Notes: generated by a model from the letters alone, not told the origin. DNA of 64,000 bases from Tetradesmus obliquus (GCA_030272155.1 CP126195.1:868001-932000); one strand, 5' to 3'; counted from the stretch's first letter, positions 1 through 12,014 are shown. Numbers and translations: made by a program.

Positions 1-3000
1 GAAGATCGACCCGAGGCTGTCAGTGGCGATGTGGACGGTGTTGTCTGGTTGTGTTATCAGGGGCGCTGCCTCTGTAAGTGCTACATGGATAGCTGCCAGT
101 TCTGCCCTACTGATGGTGTTAACGTAGCTCAGGTCCGCATTGCCGTCCCTCTGTATGCAGTTGATGTACCATGTGCGTTCGTGCCTGTCCTGGGAGGCAG
201 GCATGTGCACTGCTGCACCTATGCATGGTCCATTGCAATTTTTGTCCTGTATCACACTGCCGTCCGTGTACGTAAACGTATCCCACTTGTGTAGCAGCGC
301 AGGAGGCGAGTCCAGCTGGCCCAGCCTGACCCAGTGTTGCTCTCTGAGCATTTGAGCTTCCTGAGCCCCAAGGGCCGTGCTAGTCATGCCAAGCAGTCGG
401 GCTGGTTTTCTGGTATCCTGTGACTTTCGCTGAAAACGTTTGGACGCATTTGCTACCCATCGTGCTTCCGTTAGGATGGAGCCTGTTCTGCATCCCCCAA
501 AGCCGGCAATCGCGTATTCTGCGTCGTCAAACTGAATGCGTAGGCTGTTCTTGTTGATCAATTTTCTTGGCAGTGCCAGTTCTATGTTCTCTCTGAATGT
601 ACGTTGCCATTCCCGGTCCCACAGTGGCAGGTGCTGCTGAAAGCCTGCCTCGTTAGCTATGGCTATCGCCTGGAGCCGCCAATGCAGTTGTTTAGGGCTC
701 AGCATTGGGGCGTTGCCTGGAGGCTGGAGGTCCACCATCCTGCTGGGGGCTGTGAACAACATCCTGCAGCAGTGGCGATGCAGGTGCACCAACCGCATGT
801 GGGCTGCGTCGTCGTAGTCTGCGCAGTACGTGGGTACCAGGAGGATGGTGACTGTGGGAACGTCTGTGCTCAGGGCGGACCTGATGGCCCAGTCAGTTGC
901 CTTGGCAGCGGCATGCTGGTCAAAGTTGGGGACCGCTATGCTGCTTCCTGTCCACGCACACTTGTAGGCGTCATAGTTGGCTCCAAACAGCTGATCTTCT
1001 GGATGTACCGACCAGTATTGTTTGGTTTCTGGGTGGACATTCAGTGGGCTCGCAAATCGTTCCTTATCGCAGCCGATCATATGTTGCAGTGTTGCATGCA
1101 GCGCAGGCGGCATGGCATATTGGTGTTTTGCTTCGATAAACTTATCTGTCGTGCCGGGTAGTGCGCCGCCTTCCTGGTAGCGCGTGCACAGCTGGTGCAG
1201 AGCCTCTGCCAGAGTGCCTGGCCTGTGCTGCGCTGCTACTTGACTGTAATGATGCTCTACGTGCAGGTATGCAACACTGAGTCTGTGCGCTAGCTCAGGT
1301 TGCATCATGTGGATGCAGCGGCCATCTCGCTGGTAGATGCAGGCAACGTTTCTTGTTGAAGCTGTTGTAGTGCTGGTGTCTGATCTGTCAGCGCATGGCA
1401 TCTGCCTGGTGAATACCGCGAATTTGCATGTGGGTTCCAGCGGTCGCGTGTCTGTGTGAGGGTTGATGGGGGTTGTGTGGATGATTAGTTTTCGGCGCAG
1501 TGCCTGACCAATGGTGACGTTGTACAGTTGCTCGTTCGGGGCTGATGTTATGTGGTGGAAACATATCTTTTTGGGGCGTGGTTGTAGTTGGTTCAGGGCG
1601 GCAGCGCGGTCCTCAACCTGGCGGCGTTCTTGGATTGTTGCTAATTCTGCTTTGGCTGCTGCTGTGCCGCATGTCTCCACCAAGCTGATGGGCTCCTCGG
1701 TAGGGAGAAACGTGACCTTGTACAACCTCAGCTCAGGGGGCAGCGTGGCCGCCGTGTAGTGTTCGTCAGCGCATTCCATACAGGTATACGGTTCTTCTGA
1801 TGATGCGCATTGCACGTCGTGTGGCAGGCATGTATTATGGTACATGCGCTGGCAAACTATGCATTGCTTGATTGTACTTCTGTCCGCGTCTGCTGTAATC
1901 GCTGCTGTGCAGAATTCGCATGGCCTGAAGGCATTAAGCTCGTCCATGTCCGCGTCATCGGCGGTTTGGGGCCCGATTCCTTGGGGCAGCCTGTAGCGGC
2001 CTGCTAGAGCAATGTCTATCAGCCAGCCCGGTTGAACGCTTGTACTCCACTGCACTTTGGCCAGCAGTTGTGTGCCATGGCCTCTTACTCTTTTTAATTG
2101 TTTGGGTTGCTTGCCGGCTTGGTGCGCTGTGCAGCTAACTAGGGCTTCAACATGTGTGATTTCTTCACATGTGTGCGCGTACTTTGTGTACAGCTCCAAC
2201 AGTGCATCGTGATACTTGCCTGGTGCGAGCGGTTTAGCTCGCCTTTGTCTTTTGGTGCTACGTCGTTGCGATGGGTGTGCTTTGCCGGCTGGTTGCTGCG
2301 GCACGGCGATGTTGGCCTCTGCATTTGCTGTGGCGCGTTTTGCAATTGTTTTCCGCCACCTATGATCCACAGGCTCTTGATCTTTCAATTTGAGGTACTG
2401 GGCATAGCCTGTTTCCTGAACTTTTGTCACGGTGTATGTTCTACCTGTCGTTGTAACCCTGATGTTGGCCTGGTGGTGGGCTTTACTCTGGGATTGTAGG
2501 TATGCACGGTATTCTAGTACTGCGTCTCTCACTGCCTGTGCATGCCGTTCGTTATGTTGCCGTATGGACGACAACATGTGGATTATGGTGTTTGAGGGGC
2601 TGGTGGGGTTGTTTGGTCTTTGTTGCCGCAACAGTGTTTGGATGGTTGGGTGTACTTTTCGCTCGTAGCGCGGCAGCAAAGAGGTTGTGGCGGCCGAGCT
2701 CGGGCAGTAAGTTTGACCAGTGAGCAACAAATGTGCTACTCTGTTCCACGCATTGGTGTGTTTGGGTTTGACGTTGCGCTTCCCGACCATCATTGGCAGG
2801 GCGGTTGCTAGCTTCACCAGCGTGCGGTCTGGCGTGAGCATGCTTTCCACAGTCCCTATACCTACTGCTTGCAGGGAGTGCAGATCTTGTGCTAGTTGGG
2901 CATCCCAACTGCATGGGTCTTTTTGGAATGTTGCTATTGATGATGCCAGGGAGTGTGTGTCTTGAAGGGCCGCTTGACTTTCCCCGTCTTTGCGTAGTTC

Positions 3001-3351
3001 GATTCCGCACCCCGCCAGTGTTGCCAGTTGGCGGAGCCTCATGCAGTGGCGTATGATACTTGGTGCTTTTTCTGCCGTCAATCTGTCAATGCTCTGTCTC
3101 TGAAGTTGTATCAAGGCTTTGGTGATTACGCCTAATCTGCCTGTGTCATTCATGCCTCTAGTGATGCGTTGTATGCACGTGGTGGTGTAGTCCACTTCTA
3201 AGGAGGGGCATCCCAAGCCCCCTATCTCTTTGTCCATGTGAGCTGCTGCTGTGGGCATTGATACGGGCTGACCCCATGCTTGTTTGGTGGCTCTAGTCAA
3301 CAGGCTGTCAAATAGTTTGATGTCAGACCATGAATAGGGGGCCACCGCCAT
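1..3351 (-). CDS. LINE polyprotein C-terminal part: post-RT region, PHD-type zinc finger, RNase H (partial)
   Basis: Reading the minus strand from ATG 3351 gives 1117 consecutive sense codons up to the window edge, so the stop lies outside. Residues 1-75 match the segment just after the reverse transcriptase palm in algal and plant LINEs (an AVAP..W start, then GGLGCPSLEVDY). A C4HC3 PHD-like finger follows with Cys478, 481, 497, 500, His505, Cys508, 524 and 527. The end is an RNase H domain: Asp1030 in TYTDGS, Glu1084 in SRAELAAI, Asp1111 in ATDSLGS. The last catalytic residue is beyond position 1. No RT catalytic core is present. An in-frame TGA at 3363-3361 precedes the ATG, and the sequence upstream of it is not RT-like, so the element is 5'-truncated and the ATG is an internal Met, not the native start. 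The protein would act in target-primed reverse transcription. The long open frame suggests recent insertion. Domains are certain for RNase H, good for PHD, and inferred for post-RT. Confidence 0.85.
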   Translation of the reverse strand, partial: MAVAPYSWSDIKLFDSLLTRATKQAWGQPVSMPTAAAHMDKEIGGLGCPSLEVDYTTTCIQRITRGMNDTGRLGVITKALIQLQRQSIDRLTAEKAPSIIRHCMRLRQLATLAGCGIELRKDGESQAALQDTHSLASSIATFQKDPCSWDAQLAQDLHSLQAVGIGTVESMLTPDRTLVKLATALPMMVGKRNVKPKHTNAWNRVAHLLLTGQTYCPSSAATTSLLPRYERKVHPTIQTLLRQQRPNNPTSPSNTIIHMLSSIRQHNERHAQAVRDAVLEYRAYLQSQSKAHHQANIRVTTTGRTYTVTKVQETGYAQYLKLKDQEPVDHRWRKTIAKRATANAEANIAVPQQPAGKAHPSQRRSTKRQRRAKPLAPGKYHDALLELYTKYAHTCEEITHVEALVSCTAHQAGKQPKQLKRVRGHGTQLLAKVQWSTSVQPGWLIDIALAGRYRLPQGIGPQTADDADMDELNAFRPCEFCTAAITADADRSTIKQCIVCQRMYHNTCLPHDVQCASSEEPYTCMECADEHYTAATLPPELRLYKVTFLPTEEPISLVETCGTAAAKAELATIQERRQVEDRAAALNQLQPRPKKICFHHITSAPNEQLYNVTIGQALRRKLIIHTTPINPHTDTRPLEPTCKFAVFTRQMPCADRSDTSTTTASTRNVACIYQRDGRCIHMMQPELAHRLSVAYLHVEHHYSQVAAQHRPGTLAEALHQLCTRYQEGGALPGTTDKFIEAKHQYAMPPALHATLQHMIGCDKERFASPLNVHPETKQYWSVHPEDQLFGANYDAYKCAWTGSSIAVPNFDQHAAAKATDWAIRSALSTDVPTVTILLVPTYCADYDDAAHMRLVHLHRHCCRMLFTAPSRMVDLQPPGNAPMLSPKQLHWRLQAIAIANEAGFQQHLPLWDREWQRTFRENIELALPRKLINKNSLRIQFDDAEYAIAGFGGCRTGSILTEARWVANASKRFQRKSQDTRKPARLLGMTSTALGAQEAQMLREQHWVRLGQLDSPPALLHKWDTFTYTDGSVIQDKNCNGPCIGAAVHMPASQDRHERTWYINCIQRDGNADLSYVNTISRAELAAIHVALTEAAPLITQPDNTVHIATDSLGSIF

Positions 3352-3360
3352 TGCATACGT
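1..3360 (-). mobile_element. 5'-truncated non-LTR retrotransposon (LINE) with RNase H
   Basis: The element lies on the minus strand and its 3' end is outside the window. LINE-like protein sequence begins at about 3360, roughly 200 bases after the last recognisable exon of the beta-helix gene, and the RT core is missing. That is typical of 5' truncation during LINE insertion. Target-site duplication and poly(A) tail cannot be checked because the left end is not included. Confidence 0.8.
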
Positions 3361-3557
3361 TCAAGGTGACCTGTCAATTGGCTGGTTGGCTTTCAAGTCG
3401 CGTAAGCATTCAACTTGATGAGTTGCATAAGTCAAACAAATCATAGCACGTCCACCTCAAAGTTGAAGGCACGTTGTAGTTGGACCAAAACAATGCAAAA
3501 TGCATATTGATGCCACGGATGACCCTAACCAGAAACAATGAGGGACCAGCAACCCAC

Positions 3558-6500
3558 CTGTGTGTTTTCCATGGCTCGCACCGCACCACCGTTTTCAACT
3601 GCTGTGTTGCCGTCCAGCCGGCAAGCTTCAAGCGCTACCCTACTGCGCCATCCTGCCGACAATGCTCCTCCAAAAGAGGTTGCAATGTTGTTGGCAAACC
3701 TACAGTGAGCCAGGATAAGGCTGCCGTTGCCCACGGCCAGGACAGCGCCTCCAGATTCTGCACTGTTGCTGGAAAAACTGCTGTCGGTCACTGATACCTG
3801 CGCAACAGCCACAGCACAACATCTGGTACTCTGAGTTGTTGCAGTTTGACAGTTGTTGAGCAAGATCAGCAGTGGCCCAACCGTCCAAGTGACGGTGCTG
3901 CATTCATTGCAAAATGATAGGACACCGTTTTTCAAACCTGAAACATGATGTTTAGCCAGTGTGCAGTCGCTGCAAATGGCTTGGCCAACTGTGTTGATGT
4001 ACTGGTCCAGTAGTGGCGCTTAGGCTAGCCAACGCTGCCGGGGGGGGGGGGGGGGGGGGGTATGGGGGGCTTCCCTCCAACCGCACACCTGGCATGAGCA
4101 GTGTCTCATTCTTATCCTCAGGCAATGCACTCAGCTAGTTGGTTTCCACACACTTGATAGGGTCCATGGGATTCCTCACAGCCCAGGATTGTGCAGCTAC
4201 AGCTAAGGGTTTCGTTGGTAATGTGTTGGTATTGGTACTTTGGCGATAGCTGCGTCTATACTGGCCAGCATCGCAATCGGAAAGTTGTGACAGATTCTGT
4301 TTCACACGTTCGAACATCACGTGATTCTGCACATAGTACAATTTGAAGATACGTCAATGCATCAAATGTGATGCACATGTGAAGTGTCACCTTGCAACGC
4401 TTGCCTGGGCTTCCTCATGCGCAGTTTTACTTGTAAGACTTGTCAAGTGTGCCCAATTCATACTATACATATCCATCCAGCACAATGCATTGGTGTGCGC
4501 CAAGAAACGTGCATTCATAATCCACTTGTATTTAACTGTGCAAGCATGGAACTGCTTGCATTGCAAGCAGACACCGTGCCTTGCTCAGCGTAATCCGCAT
4601 CAGTAGTGATTAGGCAGAAAGCTCTCATGACTGAGCTCGGTCTGCTCAGAAGGGGACTTGCCGTATCACCGCGCGACCTGTTTCCCAAAGGGTAAGGGCA
4701 CCTCCACTATTGTTTCCAAAGTTTGTGCGGAAGCTGCTGTCGTGCACGGTCAACTACATGCAAGGGCAGAAAAGGACACAACTCAGACATATAGATCGGC
4801 ACAACCTTGCTTATGGCAGCATTAATATGTGACATAGAGCAAGAGCAACTGTAAGGAGACTCTCCCAGAACTTTGTTTCTGGTTGATCTGGTGGTGGTCC
4901 GCAACAACTGATCTGGTTGAGGAGTGCAACATTGTGCGCGGTGATGCTTGTACCACCCGATCTCGCACCTGCGCGTTGTCACCAACCAGGACAGCTCCAT
5001 CCTCATCAGTGGCGCTGTTATGCTCCAGGTGGGCGCCGTCTAGCTCCAGTGTCGAGTTGCCATGAGCGGCCAGAGCTCCCGCAAAACGGGCAGTATTCTT
5101 GCTGAACCTGGTTCCTCTGCAGCCACAGTGAGGAGTATATCGACTTGGCTTAGCATGCTAAGCTAAAGTGGACATCAAAGAAAAGTCGCACATGGTGCAA
5201 CCGTATACATGCGAGTATCTCTGGTGTTGAACATCGGCTAGACACATAGCTATACACAACCTAACTTTTCTTTCTCCCTCTACCGCAGTATGCACAATGA
5301 AATCAGCAGCGCCTGCCGGGATGGCTGCTTTTTCACCTAAGGCAAGCATGTTTGGATGCTGACACATCAAGTGACGCTTGCTGATACTGCGGCTGTTCTG
5401 ACTTCCGCAGCAAGCTACAAGCAACACTGTTGCTGCTGAGCAACAGCAACAGCAGCAACAACAACAGATGGTTCGTTGAGCTGCACACTGATGTGCAAAA
5501 GTAAACATTGACAACAATGTTGCGGCAGTGTGTAGTACAGGCAGCTTGCGGGAAAGCGCCTCGCACCTGATAGTAGCATTGCTGAAGCCCAATAGGCTCA
5601 TGGCACCAGCATTGATGCTAGCCCTGTTTGAAACGAAGCTGCAGTTGTGCACAGCCACCTGCACGCAGGGCGGAACATGCCCCAGTGCATGCCCTCAGTG
5701 TATGAGGTGTTTGATATGAAGTTGTCACAGTTTTTTCACAGACACTGCTGAAGGTTGGCGTGTCATAGACATGTGGGTAGACTGTTTCAAACTGTAATAA
5801 ATATGTGCAGCTTGGTGTGGATGTGCATGTATGATACGTGATTTGGCAGCCGTACAGCTGATGCATCATTTTGACTTGCTGTCAGAACAGCTACATGAAT
5901 GAGCACAATGGCCAGTGGCAGGGGTATGCAATGGTTGTTGGCCAATTTCAGCCCCTACACAACAAACCTGAGCTGAGTGGTTAGCGCGCACGCCTACTCC
6001 ATCATCATGCGCAGTGTTGTTGACCAATGTCACTGACAGCAGTTTGAAACTGTTGTTGATGTACAAGTACAATCTTGCCGCTGCAATAGAGCTATTTTTG
6101 CCTACCAAGCAGCCGCTAGCTCTCACTGATGTGCTGCCGCCAACAATCACTGCGCCACCCCGGTCTGCCTTGTTGTCGTGCAAGGATACGCCATCTAGAA
6201 CCACCTGTGTGCAGCAACATGGACAGCACAATCAATTTCTAGCAAGTGTCGCTTGTTGAAGACATTGATTGTAAGCAAAGCAACAGTCCCTGCTGCTAGG
6301 TTTGAACCCTGTACTCAAACCCGTCACGTGAAGTGCAACTGCCTTGTTTGACCCTGTAGAGACGTGAGATGCACCTCCAACCGCCACACTTGTGCAATCG
6401 TCTATGCAGCTTTTGATGCAGCAAATGTTGCATACTTTCGACCGCCTTGCGTCATGCATGAGCTGTGCACCTTGCAATTCCTCCAGGACCAGATGCATGC

Positions 6501-7806
6501 TCCCTCCGTTGCACTGTTTCTTAGTAAGAGGGACTCCCTAACAATCAATGTGCTGCCATTTTGGCAGACGAACCCTGCTCCCAACTGTGCTGAGTTGCCT
6601 TGTATGGTGCTGCTGCTGACGCTAAGGCTGCTGTTGTCTGTGATGTATGCGGCACCTCCAGAAGCTGCAGCTGCCAATTCCAGCATGCGGCTGTTTTTTT
6701 ATTGTTGCGTTGGCAGATCCAGCTAGGTGCAGCACACCTGCAAGGCAGTAGGGGCGGCGCAGGACGCAAACCTCACAAAGCATTCAGTGCGAGGTGCATA
6801 AGTTGCTGTGCAGTCTAGCAGGATCGCGGAAAAGCAGTCCGAAAAGTATGCTTTGCCATTCTGTGCGTCCACTGCTGGTGAACAACATTGCCACTCATAT
6901 TCCGTCTTTTTGCTCTATATACAGCAAATATATTCTGATTTTATCAAGGATGCAAACCATGTAAGGCCTGGCAGCTTCTGCATTGTGAGATGCTGCAATT
7001 GGCTACGTGTTGTGACTGCCATATGCATGACATTGATCTGAATGCAACCATGCATATAGTTGCTCAACAATATGCATACTGGCATGTTTCAATGCCAGAT
7101 ACCACCAACAACCACGCTGATAACATGCTGTTGTATTATTACCTCCTTCCAAGCTATTGCACCGCAGGAAAGTGCTGTCTGTGATCGACACCACTGCCTG
7201 CTGCCTTGCTACAAGCAGGGTGCCTGCAAAGTTGTCTGAAAATCTGCCATTTACTATGCTGGCATTGACGCTGCTGCCAAACGCCAGGACGCCCTGATGC
7301 CAGGCACTGCTGCTGCTGTTGCTGCTGTCATCTGACAGAGTCCATGGCAGCCACAGATTTTGCACCACAGGCTGCAGCAACGTGATGTGGTGGTCACTGC
7401 TGCAGAAGTACAGCAGTGCATGGATGGATGCTATGTAGGCTGCTGCTGCATCGGCCTTGCAGGAAGACACACTGGGCTCATCCTCCAGGATCCAGACACC
7501 AGTGAAGGCTGCCGCATGCTTCTGAAGCCATGTGCTGTTGATAGCCACAGCTACTGGGGCTCCATTTGAGCTGTTGCAGGACAGAGCTGACACTGCTACT
7601 CCAAGGTTCTCCCTACTGCTGTTGCTGCTGCTTCTGCTGCTACTGTTGTGGCCGTAGCCCTGGAAAAGCAGCCTGCAGTCTGCATGTGCCTGGCCTGACG
7701 CATTTGGTATAGCAAAGACCAGCAGCACAGCTGCAGCAACTACGTAACGCAGAAGCGTTTGCTGAGGTGTGGCTCGTAAGCTTGGTGGCCATCTGAATGG
7801 CGCCAT
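3558..7806 (-). CDS. Secreted beta-helix (Pmp-like) protein, 3' end missing
   Basis: Exons: 7806-7143, 6670-6471, 6204-5968, 5658-5567, 5116-4969, 4753-4670, 3797-3558 (555 codons so far, all phases agree). ATG 7806 is followed by a signal peptide with the hydrophobic core LLRYVVAAAVLLVFAIP and likely cleavage near SGQA. Later exons carry the degenerate repeat S-x-F-x-x-N-x-A..GGA(V/L), for example SSFSSNSAESGGAVLAVGNG, CRFANNIATSFGGAL and NKADRGGAVIVGG. This is the signature of right-handed parallel beta-helix proteins resembling chlamydial Pmp repeats and algal pectin-lyase-fold proteins. Many NxS/T sites fit secretion or cell-wall location. Enzymatic activity is not evident. The donor after 3558 (GTGGGT) leads into the LINE, so the gene is either interrupted or continues beyond it. 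The 4669-3798 intron could hide another exon. The exact function is unknown. Confidence 0.7.
4040..4060. repeat. Poly-G homopolymer (21 G on + strand)
   Basis: There are 21 consecutive G between two exons of the beta-helix gene. On the sense (minus) strand it is a C tract in the intron. It could form a G-quadruplex on the plus strand, and its length is unreliable in most assemblies. Confidence 0.9.
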
Positions 7807-8843
7807 GGCTGCTGGGGTACCCCACACCGGTGTAGTCCGAACACTGGCGAACTGTGGACGTTGTACAACAAGAACTTGCTGAGCTGCGTGCGAGGCAGCA
7901 TGCTTCGTGCACTGCTAGAATATGTGTCGATACTTTTGCTGGACGCGGGTTCGTCCGTGCTTCCGCACCTGCCAGCGTTGGGCTGCAGCCTGGAAGCTCA
8001 CCCGAAGCGGGCCTGCACCTTGGTACCCGAGGTTGGTACAACCTCGGGACAAAGCCAACTTGGCGTATACAGCCCCCGAGTTCATGTCGCACTCGATCCA
8101 GCGCTTTATGAGCTGAAAGGTATTCTGCGGCGTTAAATGTTGTGCAGCGTGCGGGGAGGTGACGAAATGCAAGTAACAGTACACCCCGCGCAATGACTGA
8201 GCCGCTGAGCGGCTATTTGCAAACGCAATTTGCAGTTCCGTCCAACCTTGGCGTATCACTTGCTTGCGCGCTGACCATCATGGTCGGGCCTTGCTGTTGA
8301 GCTGTACAGCACATGTGCCACATGTACTGCCGGTGTCTTGGCTCTGTGATTGTAGTATGCGTCCGCCTCGACCCAACTACGATCAACTCTGCTTACTTAA
8401 AAAAAGGGTGTTACCGTATCGCAACTCCTCTCAGCAAAGGCCATCAAAACAAGGGTCCCTCTCTGACTCACTCAGGCTGTGTCACACGCGACCACGGCAA
8501 CCGCTGCATCACATGCAGTGTGTTGTGAACATCAAGCCCAAGATGAGCTGTAACGACTAAAAGGCTGTCCACATCCTACTGGTAGCTGCAACACGTATCA
8601 GAACAATTACGGTCCACGCTTCGAATGTACACGTGTGCCAACTGAGGGATTGTGCGACATGAGTGTATGTTCAACATGGGACGAACGCGGAGCGCCAGCA
8701 TGCGCGTCTTGAGAGCATGCTGCCCCACGGCAACCAGTATCACCTGCGACCTGACAACTGCCAGGCCATGCAGCATGTAGTATAACCTGCAATGTACACA
8801 GTAGGGGTACTGCCGCCACGCCAGCAGAGCTTGATCGTGAAGT
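7807..8843. other. Intergenic: beta-helix gene promoter and downstream of giant kinase gene
   Basis: No coding segment is recognised here. It should hold the minus-strand promoter of the beta-helix gene (start 7806) and flank the 3' end of the giant kinase gene. The only clear structure is a 10-bp perfect inverted repeat at 8026-8048. Confidence 0.5.
8026..8048. repeat. Perfect 10-bp inverted repeat with 3-base loop
   Basis: CCCGAGGTTG, then GTA, then CAACCTCGGG. It is a hairpin-capable palindrome in the intergenic region. No transposon ends or flanking repeat were recognised. Confidence 0.85.
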
Positions 8844-8848
8844 TTACA
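8844..8848 (-). terminator. TGTAA poly(A) signal of the giant kinase gene
   Basis: TTACA on the plus strand is TGTAA on the sense strand, about 370 bases after the stop at 9216. TGTAA is the standard chlorophycean poly(A) signal. The assignment rests on position. Confidence 0.5.
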
Positions 8849-9215
8849 ACCTCTGAACCCCAAGAACTGAAAGCAGTGTGTGCAATATGCAAGGCCCTTG
8901 CTAATTCATAGCAACCTTCAATGCATGTGAAGTAAAGACATGTCACCTCTGTGTGCGCAACATTTATGCAACTACACTGATGCAGCATCCAGTGATGCTT
9001 CACCCGGATGCTGGGATGCATTGGTGTCAAGTACTGCACACAGCTTTTGACACACACGATGTTTGAACCCAGCTTCCCGCCCATGATGCTTATACAAAGC
9101 CGTGACTTGCCACTCCGCATTGTAGCCTTTGGTGCAAGGCCACTAATATCCACCAACGCCGCTGACCGCATACAAACAGGATGAACACCTGTACACGTTC
9201 ACATCTACTGCAGCC

Positions 9216-9601
9216 CTACCCCAGCTGCTGCAGCAGCCGCCGCACCCGCTGCATGTTTGGCCTGCTGCCTGGGCTGCTGCTGCAGCACTCCTGCATAAGC
9301 TGCCTGTAGCCTTCAGGCAGCCAGGGCTCTGCTGCTGCTGGCAACACTCCATGCCTGCCCACTGCCTCAGCATCAGCACAAAAGCCTGCGGCATCCCTGT
9401 ACCCCTGCTCTGCAATGCATGCTGCTGCTGCTGCCGCATCCGCGCTGCTGCCAGCAGCGGCAGCGGCAGCAGCAGCAGCAGCAGCATGCGGCTGGCCAAT
9501 CGCCCCGGGGAATGTCGTGCCGTAGATGTGCAGCATCTCTCCGCACCACTGCAGCTCCTCATAAACCTCAATCTCTGCCTCAATCTCATCAAACCCTGAA
9601 C

Positions 9602-9633
<32 letters not shown>

Positions 9634-11246
9634 GGTACCCATGCGGTGGCCACCTGCCACATCAGCATGCCAAACCCGTAGCTGTCAACAGCCGAGCTTC
9701 TGGCGGGATGCGAACCCTGTACCTGCACTTCAGGGGGTGCAAACGCAGGATCAATCACCCGGCCAGGTGTCACTGCATGCTGCCAGGGGGCTGCCAAGCT
9801 CAGCTGGGCCACCAGCTGCTGCTGCTGCTGCTGCTGCTGTTTATGGACCAGGTGTACAGCGCCTGCTTGGATGCCTCCATGCACTAGCCTGCTGCTGTGC
9901 ATTTCCTGCAAGGCTGCTGCCACCTGCCGCAGCCACGTCAGCACCTGAGGCCACAGCTGACCTGCAAACGGCGGCTGCCAACTGCTGCTGCTGCTGCTGA
10001 CGGATGTATAGGCGCCTCCTCCGTACTGGTACGGCTGCTGCTGCTGCTGCCGCTGCTGCAGCAGCCACTCTGCCAGGGTGCTGCCAGGAGGAAAGGCCTC
10101 AAGCATCATTGGAGGGTTCAGGTTTACCCACAAGATGGGCCCAAACATGCTGCCCTGCTGCTGCTGCTGCTGCTGCTGTGTTAGGCTACTCAGCGCCTGC
10201 AGCAATGAGCTTCCAGGCAGCCGCATGGATAGCACACTAGAGCTCAGAATGGCATGCTGTGCTGCAGGCATCAGCTGCATTCCAGCTGCAGCGCTGCTGC
10301 TGCTGCTGCAAGCCACACCTTGCTGCTGCTGCTGCTGCTGCTGCTGGCCCTGGTCCCGTGATCTGTGTGTGTCGTCAGTGTACAGGTGACCTGCAGCTGC
10401 TCTGGTGGGTGCTCTTGATCCCCTCCGCTGCTTATAGTTGGCCCTGTACCGATGTTCTGGCAGCGTATGCAGCAGCACCAGCTGCTGCGAGCCAGCTGGC
10501 CCAGATCCCTGACCTGCTGCAGCAGCAGCAGTGAGAGCTGCTGCAGCTGCTGCTGTTAGTTGTGCTGCCCATGAGCTGTAGCCAACTGCTGAGCTGGCTG
10601 CATCAGGCTGCTGAGCAAAGCTGACTCCCGGTGGCAGCTCAGACATCTGATGGCTGATCAGGAAGCTCAGATTCAGGCTCAGCTGAGTCAACTCAGAAGC
10701 AGCTGCTGCAGCTGCTGCTGACGGTACTGTTGCCGAGTACGTTGGCAGAACTATGCTTCTGTTAGAGTTGAGACTTACTGAGTGCTGATACTCCCTGGAC
10801 GCCAGATTGCTGAGGCTGCTGCTGCTGCCGTGGGTGCTGATGCTGCGGCTGACGGCGCTGCTGCTGCTGCTGCTAGAGGCTGTATTGTTTGCCCAGTTGG
10901 ACAGCAGCAGCAGCACTGCAAGTCCTGCTGCTGCTGTTGCCAGCATCGTCGCATACAGCGGTGGCAGCAGCATGCGGCAGAGCCACCAAATGATCAGTGC
11001 CGGAACAATGACAGATGCTGCGCTGCTGTTGTCTGCTGCAGCGGCACCTGCCAGGTCATCTGCTGTCTGCTGCCAAGTGTGCAAGCTGCGGTGCAGCTGC
11101 CAGATTGAAAACAGCAGCTGCAGCAGCTCCAGCCAGTTGCCAGCCTGCTGCTGCTGCTGCTGGCCTTGTTGCAGCTGCAAGTTCAGCAGCTGCATCTGAA
11201 GTGCCACAGCCTCTTGCTGCTGCTGCAGCTGCGGCTGGTGTTCCGA

Positions 11247-11277
<31 letters not shown>

Positions 11278-11431
11278 AGCTGCACTGCTCCAATGCTGTT
11301 GGCAGCAGTGTACAAGGTGTACAGTAGCACCAGCCGCAGCAACTGACTGTCAAGCTGGGGTCGGAGCTGCTCTAGCTGCTGCACGTGCTGCTGAACAGCT
11401 GCTGTGTAGTCAGCAGCCGGCAACGCCAAGC

Positions 11432-11465
<34 letters not shown>

Positions 11466-11747
11466 GTGCAGGCCTACTGTTGGCTCCAATGTCAGGGTGT
11501 CTGCAGCTGCAGCTTGATTAGCTGCTGATTCAACAGCAACAGAGGCTGTGCCATGCGCTGCTGCTGGCACTGCTGCTGCTGCCGGTAGGGCTGTTGCCAG
11601 CACAACACTCTCTGCCTCGACTGGCGCATTATGAGCTGCCAGGGTTATGCTGCTTTCCTGTGGCACAGAGAGCGCTTGATCAGTCAAGGCATCTGCAGCA
11701 GCAGCTGCTGCTGCATCTGGCAGCTGGTTTGACGTGCTGTCCGCTCC

Positions 11748-11791
<44 letters not shown>

Positions 11792-11976
11792 CTGCTGCTG
11801 TTGCTGCTGCTGCAGGCGGCTCATCTACTGATTCGTGAACAACAACAGGAGCAGCGGGGGCAGCTATCTCAGGTGCTGCAGCTTCCTCCGCGTCCTCTTC
11901 TCTCCCCTGTTCCTCTTCCTCCGCACTTTGCTGCTCCTGAATCTCCTCCTCACCCACATCATCATCCTCTTCTTCT

Positions 11977-12014
<38 letters not shown>

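Noticed and set aside
31..2811. Plus-strand small frames in the first 3 kb
   Set aside because: Shadows of the uninterrupted minus-strand LINE frame with PHD and RNase H motifs.
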